DNA of 64,000 nt, taken from the NCBI GenBank assembly GCA_963763485.1, contig CAVXOW010000005.1, positions 1,178,001 to 1,242,000 of the forward strand, read 5' to 3'. This document shows, piece after piece, positions 52,676-60,369 of this stretch. Source of the DNA: CAWCKS01 sp963763485. Lineage in GTDB: Bacteria > Pseudomonadota > Alphaproteobacteria > Rhizobiales > Xanthobacteraceae. The position numbers and the translations under genes are program-made. Numbering within the stretch: position 1 is the first letter of the stretch; the number at the start of each line of letters is the position of its first letter. A model generated the notes under the pieces. The model saw nothing but the letters and a program-made list of their open reading frames with translations. It ran no database searches and was not told where the DNA came from.

Positions 52676-53466
52676 CGCTGCTGGTCGTCGAGGGCGTCCG
52701 CAAGATCTACCGGCCGCGCAAGCGCGATGCCGAGGTGGTGGCACTCGACGATGTATCCCTGGCGATCGAGAGCGGCGAGTGCCTTGGACTGGTCGGCGAA
52801 TCCGGATCAGGCAAGTCGACCTTGGCGCGGCTCATTCTGGCGCTGGAAGCGCCGTCGGCCGGCACCATCAGCTATCGCGGCGAGGACCTTGCGCGGCTCT
52901 CGGCGGCAAGCCTGCTCCGCCTGCGCGAGAAGATGCAGATCGTGTTTCAGGATCCCCACGCCTCGCTCAACCCGCGCATGAGCGTCCACGACATCGTTGC
53001 CGAACCGCTCGTTATTCATCAGCGCTACCGACCGATGTCGGGACGCGCCCGTCGCGATCGTGTCGTCGAACTGCTCACGACCGTCGGCCTCAAGCGCGAC
53101 CATTTGTGGCGGTTTGCGCACGAGTTTTCCGGTGGACAGCGCCAGCGTATCTGCATTGCGCGAGCGCTGGCGCTCGAACCGGAGTTCCTGATTCTCGACG
53201 AGCCGACGTCGGCGCTCGATGTGTCGGTGCAGGCGCAGGTCCTCAACATGCTGCAGGAGCTGCAACAGCGGCTCAACCTCACGTACCTTTTCATCAGCCA
53301 CGATCTCGGCGTCATCAGATATATGGCAGACCGGGTCACCGTGATGCAGCATGGCCGGATCGTCGAGACCGGCGCGACGGAGGCCGTCTTCCATGCGCCG
53401 CAGACCGACTATGCGCGGAGCCTGATTGCCGCGAGCCGCGGAAGCGACTTGGATGTGATCCGATAA
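52672..53466 (+). CDS. Dipeptide/oligopeptide-type ABC transporter ATP-binding protein (DppF/OppF-like)
   Basis: 264 residues from ATG 52672 (ATGA overlap). Walker A GESGSGKST, Q-loop QIVFQDPHASLNPRMSVHDI, signature FSGGQRQRICIARALA, Walker B FLILDEPTSALD and H-loop FISHDLGVI are present. It lacks the usual C-terminal GCxFxxRC extension of DppF and ends soon after the ATPase domain, so it is at the short end for the group. Last gene of the transporter. Confidence 0.88.
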   Translation: MTLLVVEGVRKIYRPRKRDAEVVALDDVSLAIESGECLGLVGESGSGKSTLARLILALEAPSAGTISYRGEDLARLSAASLLRLREKMQIVFQDPHASLNPRMSVHDIVAEPLVIHQRYRPMSGRARRDRVVELLTTVGLKRDHLWRFAHEFSGGQRQRICIARALALEPEFLILDEPTSALDVSVQAQVLNMLQELQQRLNLTYLFISHDLGVIRYMADRVTVMQHGRIVETGATEAVFHAPQTDYARSLIAASRGSDLDVIR

Positions 53467-53614
53467 TCGCGCATCCAGGGCGCCCACGAGTGGCGGCCGG
53501 CCGCCAAGTTGATATAGAGTTGACTATAGAAAAGAAGCCGCGACATCGGCCGAATTCGAAAGGACCGCCTGCCAAGACGATCATCAAAACAACAAACGAC
53601 CGGGAGGATGACCT

Positions 53615-55058
53615 GTGGCTCTGAAAACACCGCAACAATATGTCGAGAGCCTGCGTGACGGACGCGTGACCTTTTGGGCCGGCGAGAACATTGCCGACAT
53701 CACCACCCACCCGCGGTTCAAGGTGCCGATCGAGCTGACGGCCGCCGACTACGAATACGATTCCCCCGAACATGGCGATCTCGCGGCGCTACAAGGCCGA
53801 GGACGGCAGCGAAGCCCATCGCATCTACCAGGTGCCGCGCAGCGCGGACGATCTCGCAACGCGCATCGAGATGATGAAGCACACCTCGATCGGCACGCTG
53901 GTCTCGGGCGTCTACATGGCGCTGATGAGCGTCAAGGACGAGGTCGCGCTGGTCAACCCGCAGTACGCTGAGAACATCGAGCGGATGTATCGCTACTGCC
54001 GCGACAACGATCTGCGCGCCGCCGAGGTGATCACCGATCCCAAAGGCGACCGCAAGCGCCGCGCGCACGAGCAGGACGATCCCGATCTCTACGTGCGCAT
54101 CGTCGACCGCAACAAGGACGGCATCGTGGTGCGCGGCGCCAAGCTGCACATCACGGCGGCATCGCTGGTGCACGAACTGGTGGTGATGCCGACCAAGGGC
54201 ATGCGCCAGGACGAGAAGGACTATGCCGTGTCCTTCTCGATTCCGGTCAACGCCAAGGGCGTAAAGATCATCAACCGCTCGTTCGCGCCGGCCGAGCTGA
54301 ACGCCTTCGACTATCCGGCGAGCTCGCACCACAGCATGCCGGAAGGGCTTCGTCGTGTTCGACGACGTGTTCGTGCCGTGGGACCGCGTGTTCCTGGCCG
54401 GCGAGGTGCAGCTGGCAAGCCGGCTCGCCCAGTCGCTCGGCCTGTGGGAGCGCACCGGCGGCGTGGTCGAGGCGGTGCGGATGTCGGAGCTGTTCGTCGG
54501 CCTCGCCCAGCTCGTCACCGAATATCAGGGCAAGGACACGCGATCCGACCGCGCTCAACTCCATCTCCGAGCTGATCACCTACGCCGAGATGCTGCGCAT
54601 GAGCCTCGACTACGCCTGCCGGCACTACGAGACCACGGCGTCGGGAATGATCTATCCCAACACGCTCGCGATCAACGCCGCCAAGTACTACTACGCGGCG
54701 AACTATCACCAGACGGTGCGCTACCTGCACGACCTCGGCGGCGGTCTGGTGCTGACGCTGCCGCTCGAAGCGGACCTGCGCAACGAGGAGTCCGGCAAAT
54801 ACATCCGCAAATACCTGCACACCAAGGCGGGACGTCGACGTCGAGAACCGCATGCGGGTCTACAACATGATCCGCGACCTGACGGCCGACGCCTATGGCG
54901 GCTGGCAGTTCGTGGTGGCGCTGCAGGCCGGCGGCGGGCTCGCGGCGCAGCGGATCATGATGAACCGCACCTACAATCTGGCGCAGGCCAAGGAGCGTGC
55001 GTTGCGGGCGGCCGGCGCAAAGATAGCCGCGCGGCCGAAGGCGCAGGCCGCCGAGTAG
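53615..55058 (+). pseudogene. 4-hydroxyphenylacetate 3-hydroxylase (HpaB)-type flavin monooxygenase, four frameshifts
   Basis: GTG 53615 follows GGGAGG. Family text runs through five successive frames: VESLRDGRVTFWAGENIADI; then MAISRRYKAEDGSEAHRIYQ and VRGAKLHITAASLVHELVVM; then GFVVFDDVFVPWDRVFLAGE; then SELITYAEMLRMSLDYACRH; then DVDVENRMRVYNMIRDLTAD to the stop. Each break is a +1 shift (near 53768, 54345-54347, 54545 and 54829-54831); two fall in GGG runs. Removing four bases gives exactly 479 residues, normal for the class. Members hydroxylate or reshape aromatic or CoA substrates with FADH2 from a partner reductase; none is adjacent. Errors in the sequence are likelier than decay. Confidence 0.82.
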
Positions 55059-55103
55059 CATTCACGACGACGAGCACGAAGCTAGAGTCCCAGGGAGAGA
55101 AAG

Positions 55104-55853
55104 ATGTCGTTTTACCGAGGCATGGTTTGCGAGAACGTCACGATCAAAGGCGACCAGGGAACGCCGATCACGGCCTACACGGCGAAGCCGTCAGGCGCGG
55201 GGCCGTTTCCGGGCGTGGTCCTTGTCCATCATCTGCCGGGCTGGAGCGAGTTCTACATCGAGACGACGCGGCGCTTTGCGCATCACGGCTATCTCGCGAT
55301 CTGCGCCAACCTCTATGAGCGCACCGGCCAGGGCAACCCGGACGACGTTGCTGCAAAAGTGCGTGCCGAGGGCGGCATTCCCGACGCGCAAATGGTCGGT
55401 GACACCGAAGCTGCGGTGAAATGGATGCGCGCGCAGTCCGGCCACAACGGCAAGGTCGGCATCATCGGCTCCTGCTCCGGTGGCCGGCACGCTTACATCT
55501 ACGCCTGCCAGAAGAAGGACGTCGACGCCTGCGCCGACCTGTGGGGTGGTCGCGTCGTGATGGGCAAGGAAGAGCTCAATGCCAAGACCCCGGTCGCGCC
55601 GATCGACATGACCAAGGATCTGTCGTGTCCGCTGATCGGCATCTTCGGCAACGACGACCGTGCGCCGAGCCCCGAGCAGGTGAACCAGCACGAGGCCGAA
55701 TTGAAGAAGCTGGGCAAGACTTACGAGTTCCATCGCTACGATGGTGCCGGTCATGGCTTCTTCTACTGGCACCGCCCGCTGTATCGGCCGGAGCAGTGCA
55801 TGGACGCCTGGGGCAAGCTGCATGCCTTCTTCGGCAAGCATCTTTCGAAGTGA
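55104..55853 (+). CDS. Dienelactone hydrolase-family protein
   Basis: 249 residues; ATG follows GGGAGAG. It has the alpha/beta-hydrolase fold with the DLH triad: Cys in GIIGSCSGGRHAYIYA, Asp in GIFGNDDRAPSPE and His in YDGAGHGFFYWHRP. The N-terminal FPGVVLVHHLPGWSEF is also typical. Dienelactone hydrolases open lactones formed in modified ortho-cleavage of chlorinated or other catechols. Here it follows an HpaB-type monooxygenase and precedes an OYE protein, which suggests aromatic ring processing. It is cytoplasmic, with no signal peptide. Confidence 0.87.
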   Translation: MSFYRGMVCENVTIKGDQGTPITAYTAKPSGAGPFPGVVLVHHLPGWSEFYIETTRRFAHHGYLAICANLYERTGQGNPDDVAAKVRAEGGIPDAQMVGDTEAAVKWMRAQSGHNGKVGIIGSCSGGRHAYIYACQKKDVDACADLWGGRVVMGKEELNAKTPVAPIDMTKDLSCPLIGIFGNDDRAPSPEQVNQHEAELKKLGKTYEFHRYDGAGHGFFYWHRPLYRPEQCMDAWGKLHAFFGKHLSK

Positions 55854-55865
55854 GGGGCTTTTGAC

Positions 55866-56171
55866 ATGTGCACATCGATCATCGAGATCGTCGGCGCCGA
55901 GGGCATGGCCAAGCGCGAAGACAACTGGTTTGCGCTGTCGCATGCGGTGGTCGCCTATGATCATGCGCGTCACGCGCCGCTCGGCGACGTGATCACGCTC
56001 GACTTCATCAACACCGATCTCGATCCCGGCGCGCGCGCGGGGATCGAGCTGACGCTGAAAACGGCCAAGGAACTGCGCGCCGCGCTCGATCGGGCGATTG
56101 CCGCCGCCGAGTTCGAGGAGGCGGAGGTGCGGGGCAAGGGCGCGGTGCCATCGATTGTTCGCGCGGCGTGA
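55866..56171 (+). CDS. DUF6295-type small protein (101 aa)
   Basis: Starts MCTSIIEIVGAEGMAKREDN, continues FALSHAVVAYDHARHAPLGD and VITLDFINTDLDPGARAGIE; this wording (MCTxxxE, HAxVxYDHxxHAP, DFxNxxLxPxAR) is what I know as DUF6295. GAGGGG lies before the ATG. It sits 12 bases after the dienelactone hydrolase gene and 13 before the OYE gene, so it belongs to that operon. No function is known; the conserved N-terminal Cys and His could bind a metal. Confidence 0.7.
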   Translation: MCTSIIEIVGAEGMAKREDNWFALSHAVVAYDHARHAPLGDVITLDFINTDLDPGARAGIELTLKTAKELRAALDRAIAAAEFEEAEVRGKGAVPSIVRAA

Positions 56172-56184
56172 TGGAGGCACGCGC

Positions 56185-57396
56185 GTGACTGACGGTGTTG
56201 TAACCAACGGAGCAGCGCGGCCGATGCTGTTCCAGCCGTTCACCATTCGCGGCCTTACTTTGAAGAATCGCCTCGTCGTGCCGCCGATGGTCCACTACCG
56301 CTGCGAGGCAGGGAATACCTGCGGGACGTTTCATGTCGTGCATCTCGGTCGCTACGCCCTGGGCGGCTTCGGACTCGTCTTCGTCGAGGCGACGGGGGTC
56401 GAGGAGATCGGCCTGATCAACGAACACGACCTTGGCATCTGGAACGACGTGCAGGTCGAAAGTTTCAAGCCGCTGATCGCCTTCATGAAGCGACAGGGCA
56501 CGGCGATTGGCATCCAACTCGCGCACGGCGGCCGCAAGGCATCCTCGCAAACCGCGATGCAGGGCATGGGGCCGTTGACCGAGGAGAATCTGAAGGCGGG
56601 CGCAAAAATCTGGCAACCGGTCGGGCCGACGTCAGAGCCGGTCGCCAAGGGCTGGCTGACGCCGCGGCAACTGACGACCGCCGAATGCCGTGCGATGGTG
56701 GGCACCTGGGCCACTGCGGCGCGAAATGCGGTGAAGGCCGGGTTTGATACGATCGAAATTCACGCCGCCCATGGCTACCTGCTGGCATCATTCCTGTCGC
56801 CGGTCTCGAACACGCGCAACGACGAGTATGGCGGCGACCGGACGGGGCGCATGCGGCTGCCGCTCGAAATCGCTGAAGCCGTCAGGCGAGAGATGCCTGC
56901 GTCGATGCCATTGTTCCTCCGCGTTTCCTCAGTCGACGGCACGCAGGAAGGCTGGAACATGGATGATACCGTGGTCTTCGCCCGCGAGTTGAAGGCGCGC
57001 GGGGTCGACGTGATCGATTGTTCCTCCGGCGGAATTTCGGGCGCTGCCACCGCGGCGCAAGTGACGCGCGCGCTCGGCTTCCAGGTGCCGTTCGCCGAGC
57101 GCGTACGCAAGGAGGCTGACATTCCGACCATGGCGGTCGGCATCATTCTCGAGGCGCGGCAGGCCGAGGCGATCCTCGAGAAAGGCCAGGCCGATCTCAT
57201 CGCAGTCGGGCGCCAGTCGCAGTTCAATCCCAACATCGCGCATCACTGGGCGCACGACCTCGGCATCAACTCACGTTTCGAGGAGTGGTCGCCCGAGTTC
57301 GGCTGGTGGCTCGAGAAGCGGATCAGGACGATGGACGGATTCGCGACGCCGACCGGTATCGTGACGCGGCGCCAGAGCGCGATCGGATCAGGCTGA
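56185..57396 (+). CDS. NADH:flavin oxidoreductase, Old Yellow Enzyme family (NemA/YqjM-like)
   Basis: 403 residues from GTG 56185, chosen because GGAGG lies 8 bases before it and the protein then begins shortly before LFQPFTIRGLTLKNRLVVPP. Active-site text: IEIHAAHGYLLASFLSPVSN followed by TRNDEYGGDRTGR, the two His, Asn and Arg signature. GTAIGIQLAHGGRKASSQTA and LIAVGRQSQFNPN complete the FMN site. Such enzymes reduce enones, nitro-compounds or maleylacetate-like products. The operon place after a DLH and an HpaB-type gene fits reduction of a ring-derived intermediate. Confidence 0.87.
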   Translation: MTDGVVTNGAARPMLFQPFTIRGLTLKNRLVVPPMVHYRCEAGNTCGTFHVVHLGRYALGGFGLVFVEATGVEEIGLINEHDLGIWNDVQVESFKPLIAFMKRQGTAIGIQLAHGGRKASSQTAMQGMGPLTEENLKAGAKIWQPVGPTSEPVAKGWLTPRQLTTAECRAMVGTWATAARNAVKAGFDTIEIHAAHGYLLASFLSPVSNTRNDEYGGDRTGRMRLPLEIAEAVRREMPASMPLFLRVSSVDGTQEGWNMDDTVVFARELKARGVDVIDCSSGGISGAATAAQVTRALGFQVPFAERVRKEADIPTMAVGIILEARQAEAILEKGQADLIAVGRQSQFNPNIAHHWAHDLGINSRFEEWSPEFGWWLEKRIRTMDGFATPTGIVTRRQSAIGSG

Positions 57397-57520
57397 ATCG
57401 CTATCCGCGGTTCGTCGGCGAAATCGCGGATCGATCAAGCGCCGAAACCCTCGTTCGCGCATGCACGCCTGGAACTATTGTTCCACCCGGCATTCCGACT
57501 TGACTGACACATATCTCGGT

Positions 57521-57552
57521 GGTTATACGTCAATCAATAACCATTGGGTTAT
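57521..57552. promoter_or_regulatory. Three alternating GGTTAT/ATAACC half-sites before the ArsR-type gene (candidate operator)
   Basis: GGTTAT at 57521-57526, ATAACC at 57537-57542 and GGTTAT at 57547-57552. The last two form the perfect palindrome ATAACC-ATTG-GGTTAT ending 8 bases before the ATG at 57561; the first two form a wider one. Position just before an ArsR-family gene suggests autoregulation. It also argues against the longer start at 57519, which would place the operator in coding sequence. Confidence 0.5.
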
Positions 57553-57560
57553 CTGTTTCG

Positions 57561-57884
57561 ATGTCGAAGACTCAAGACGTGCTGTTCAGAACGCTGGCCG
57601 ATCCAACTCGGCGGGCCATCTTCGAACGATTGTGCCGCAATGGCGAGCAAACGGTCGGAGCGCTAACGGTTCGGGCCAAAGTCTCGCAACCGGCCGTCTC
57701 GAAGCATCTCAGGATTCTGAAGCAGGCTGGGCTGGTGCGCGACCGCCATGAAGGCCGGCAGACCCACTACAGCGCCCAGCTCGGTGCGCTGGCTCCGCTG
57801 ATCGACTGGACAAGCCAAATGGCCGGGTTCTGGGAGCGCCGGTTCGACGACCTCGAAGATTTGCTGAAAAGGATGGACCAATGA
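57561..57884 (+). CDS. ArsR-family winged-helix transcriptional regulator
   Basis: 107 residues from ATG 57561. The winged helix is clear: RTLADPTRRAIFERLCRNGE, then VSQPAVSKHLRILKQAGLVR and RHEGRQTHYSAQLG. No CxC-type metal site is visible, which fits the AHSA1-linked branch of the family. It overlaps the AHSA1/SRPBCC gene by 4 bases (ATGA), and a small membrane protein and a DUF1801 protein follow. This regulator-SRPBCC-DUF1801 arrangement is familiar in proteobacteria; the inducing signal is unknown. Confidence 0.87.
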   Translation: MSKTQDVLFRTLADPTRRAIFERLCRNGEQTVGALTVRAKVSQPAVSKHLRILKQAGLVRDRHEGRQTHYSAQLGALAPLIDWTSQMAGFWERRFDDLEDLLKRMDQ

Positions 57885-58321
57885 ACGAAACGTCGGCCAA
57901 AACCCGTTCCGTCGTCGTCGAACGTGACATCCCTCATCCGCCGGAAAAGATCTGGCGTGCGCTCACCCAACCGCACTTGATCGAGGAGTGGCTGATGAAG
58001 AACGACTTCGCGCCTGTGGTGGGGCGCCGTTTCAACCTTCAGGCTGACCAGCCCAACTGGAAGATGATGCTGGACTGCGAGGTCCTGGCCGTCGAGCCGA
58101 ACAAGAAGCTCTCCTACACCTGGAATTTTGCGAGCGACGATGCGGCGCTCGGCTTGACGAGTGTGGTGACCTGGACGCTCACACGGACGAGTACGGGCAC
58201 CCGTCTATGCATGGAGCAGTCGGGCTTCCGACCAGATCAAAGGCAGGCCTACGGCGGCGCCAATGCTGGATGGCCCAGGTTCCTTGCGGCCCTCGAGCAG
58301 GTTCTGGCGCGGATCGATTGA
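57881..58321 (+). CDS. SRPBCC (AHSA1-like) domain protein
   Basis: 146 residues. It begins SVVVERDIPHPPEKIWRALT followed by QPHLIEEWLMKNDFAP, and has the strand pair KLSYTWNFASDD and LTSVVTWTLTRTSTGTRLCM of the Bet-v-1/AHSA1 fold. Such small proteins have a hydrophobic cavity and probably bind a lipid-like or aromatic ligand. Translationally coupled to the ArsR-type regulator, which suggests that ligand handling and regulation go together. Confidence 0.85.
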   Translation: MNETSAKTRSVVVERDIPHPPEKIWRALTQPHLIEEWLMKNDFAPVVGRRFNLQADQPNWKMMLDCEVLAVEPNKKLSYTWNFASDDAALGLTSVVTWTLTRTSTGTRLCMEQSGFRPDQRQAYGGANAGWPRFLAALEQVLARID

Positions 58322-58392
58322 CGTCTGTCGTATTGCGAGTAAGGCCGTGTCGCCCGATCGGCTTCCGCTCGTCACCTTGAAAGGAGGTCCCA

Positions 58393-58599
58393 ATGAACTC
58401 GAATATCTGGATTCGTCAGATCCACCGTTGGCTGTCGATTGCCTTTACGCTGGCCGCCATCGTCAACATCGTCGCCATGAGCCAGAAGCAACCGGCCCTC
58501 TGGATTGGCCTCCTGGCGCTGCTTCCGCTTACCTTGCTGCTGATCACTGGTCTGTACATGTTCGTGCTGCCGTATCTTGCCAAGCGACAGCAATCATGA
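58393..58599 (+). CDS. Small two-helix membrane protein (68 aa)
   Basis: A very strong ribosome site (AAAGGAGGT) precedes ATG 58393. Two hydrophobic stretches (WLSIAFTLAAIVNIVAM and ALWIGLLALLPLTLLLITGL) with a short polar loop give a hairpin inner-membrane protein. The stop overlaps the start of the DUF1801 gene by 4 bases, so it belongs to the ArsR-AHSA1 operon. No function is known. Confidence 0.7.
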   Translation: MNSNIWIRQIHRWLSIAFTLAAIVNIVAMSQKQPALWIGLLALLPLTLLLITGLYMFVLPYLAKRQQS

Positions 58600-59030
58600 C
58601 GAAAGCTGCAACGACCACGAAGACGAGCAAGAGCGGCTCGAAGGATGCAGAAGGAGGATCGTCCGCCTCCAAGCTGATCGACGCGAGGATCAAGGAGCTG
58701 GGCGACTGGCGCGGCAAGATCCTGAGCCGGCTCCGCGCCTTGATCAAGGAAGCAGATCCGGAAGTGGTCGAGGAGTGGAAGTGGCGAGGAGTTCCGGTGT
58801 GGTCGGACGCCGGCATCATCTGCACGGGCGAGACCTACAAGAGCGTCGTGAAGATGACCTTCGCCAAAGGCGCCTCGTTGGAGGACCCTTCAGGCCTCTT
58901 CAACTCCAGCCTCGAAGGCAACACCAGGCGCGCCATCGACGTTCACGAGACCGACAAGATCGATGAAAAGGCGTTGAAGGCTCTCGTTCGCGCCGCCGTA
59001 ACTCTGAACAGGTCCAAGGCTCAACGCTAG
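58596..59030 (+). CDS. DUF1801-domain protein
   Basis: 144 residues from ATG 58596 (ATGA overlap with the small membrane protein). After a Thr/Ser/Lys-rich N-terminus of about 25 residues comes the domain: WRGKILSRLRALIKEADPEV followed by VEEWKWRGVPVW, then GIICTGETYKSVVKMTFAKG. DUF1801 proteins share a fold with iron-sulfur-associated YdhG-like proteins; their role is not established. Last gene of the ArsR-type operon. Confidence 0.82.
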   Translation: MTKAATTTKTSKSGSKDAEGGSSASKLIDARIKELGDWRGKILSRLRALIKEADPEVVEEWKWRGVPVWSDAGIICTGETYKSVVKMTFAKGASLEDPSGLFNSSLEGNTRRAIDVHETDKIDEKALKALVRAAVTLNRSKAQR

Positions 59031-59172
59031 TTCACGGAATTTCGCGGCAGCGAGGGGCCTTGCTGCCTTCGGTGCCGTCATGCGCCGCTTTTCTCCACAT
59101 TGCATTGTCCTGAGGCAAGTGCTCAGTATGCTGTGAAGCCAAGGCGTGGGTAGCAAGCCGGAGGAAAGCCCC

Positions 59173-60216
59173 ATGGAGCACGCAGTTGCAAAAACGCCGG
59201 AGCGCGAGGCGTTCTATCGCAAGATCGACGGCGACAGCATGACCGCGCTGTGGAACGTGATGAACGATCTCATCACGCCCGAGCCGAAGAGCCCGTGCCG
59301 GCCGCACGTCTGGCGGTTCGACACCATCCGCGATCGCATGATGGAGGCAGGCAAGCTCATCACCGCCAAAGAGGCCGAGCGCCGCGTTCTGATCCTGGAG
59401 AATCCGGGCTTGCGCGGCCAGTCAAAGGTCACAACCTCGCTCTATGCCGGCATCCAGCTCGTCATGCCGGGCGAAGTCGCACCGGCGCACCGGCACAGCC
59501 AGTCGGCGCTGCGCTTCATCCTGGAGGGCAGGGGCGCTCACACCTCCGTCGACGGCGAACGCACGCACATGGAGCCCGGCGACTTCGTCATTACGCCCTC
59601 GATGACCTGGCACGATCACGGCAATGAGACCACAGAGCCGATGTTCTGGCTCGACGGCTTGGACATTCCAATGACGCAACTACTCGACGCATCGTTCTCT
59701 GAAGGCATGGCACACGACGAACAGCCGATCACGCGCCCGGCCGGCGACAGCTTCGCGCGCTACGGCCATAACCTGCTGCCGGTCGATTTCAAGCCGACCG
59801 CAAAGACCTCGCCGGTGTTCAACTATCCCTATGCGCATTCGCGCGAAGCGCTTGAGACCGCGAAGAAGTCGCAGGCCTGGGATCCCTGCCATGGCTTGAA
59901 GCTGCGCTACGTCAATCCGGCCACCGGCGAGTTCGCCATGCCGACCATGGGCACCTTCCTGCAGCTGTTGCCGAAAGGATTTCGTACCGCACGCTACCGC
60001 TCGACAGACGCGACCGTGTTTGCGGCGATCGAAGGCCGTGGCCGCTCAAGGGTCGGAGAGCAGGTGCTCGAATGGGGCCCGCGCGACATCTTCGTGGTGC
60101 CGAGCTGGCACTGGGTGACCCATGAGGCTGACGACGAGGCAGTGCTGTTCAGCTTCTCCGACCGCCCGGTGCAGCAGAAGCTCGACCTGTTCCGCGAAGA
60201 CCGCGGCAACGCTTGA
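59173..60216 (+). CDS. Gentisate 1,2-dioxygenase-type bicupin ring-cleavage dioxygenase
   Basis: 347 residues from ATG 59173, which follows GGAGGAAAG; an ATG at 59146 is in frame but has no ribosome site. The first cupin holds the iron-binding motif GEVAPAHRHSQSALRFILEG and the nearby TPSMTWHDHGNE; the second cupin is more degenerate (YRSTDATVFAAIEGRGRSRV, VPSWHWVTHEADDE). This is the gentisate/salicylate/1-hydroxy-2-naphthoate dioxygenase family, which opens aromatic rings with Fe(II). The Liv-type transporter downstream may import the aromatic precursor. Confidence 0.86.
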   Translation: MEHAVAKTPEREAFYRKIDGDSMTALWNVMNDLITPEPKSPCRPHVWRFDTIRDRMMEAGKLITAKEAERRVLILENPGLRGQSKVTTSLYAGIQLVMPGEVAPAHRHSQSALRFILEGRGAHTSVDGERTHMEPGDFVITPSMTWHDHGNETTEPMFWLDGLDIPMTQLLDASFSEGMAHDEQPITRPAGDSFARYGHNLLPVDFKPTAKTSPVFNYPYAHSREALETAKKSQAWDPCHGLKLRYVNPATGEFAMPTMGTFLQLLPKGFRTARYRSTDATVFAAIEGRGRSRVGEQVLEWGPRDIFVVPSWHWVTHEADDEAVLFSFSDRPVQQKLDLFREDRGNA

Positions 60217-60369
60217 GGACCCCAGGGGTCTAAACCGTGAGCCGGCGCGTCACATGAACGCGCCGGGCAGAGCGTTGACGCGCCAACAGCGGCTGCAATA
60301 TAGTGCATGTGCACAATGCTACCGCCGACAACAACGATAATGATGGCGGCTTTCAACGGGAGGGGACTT

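Noticed and set aside
53615..55058. Programmed +1 frameshifting as explanation for the broken genes
   Set aside because: The breaks occur in unrelated housekeeping-type and catabolic families at differing sites, without a shared slippery motif, and intact family members are normally read in one frame.
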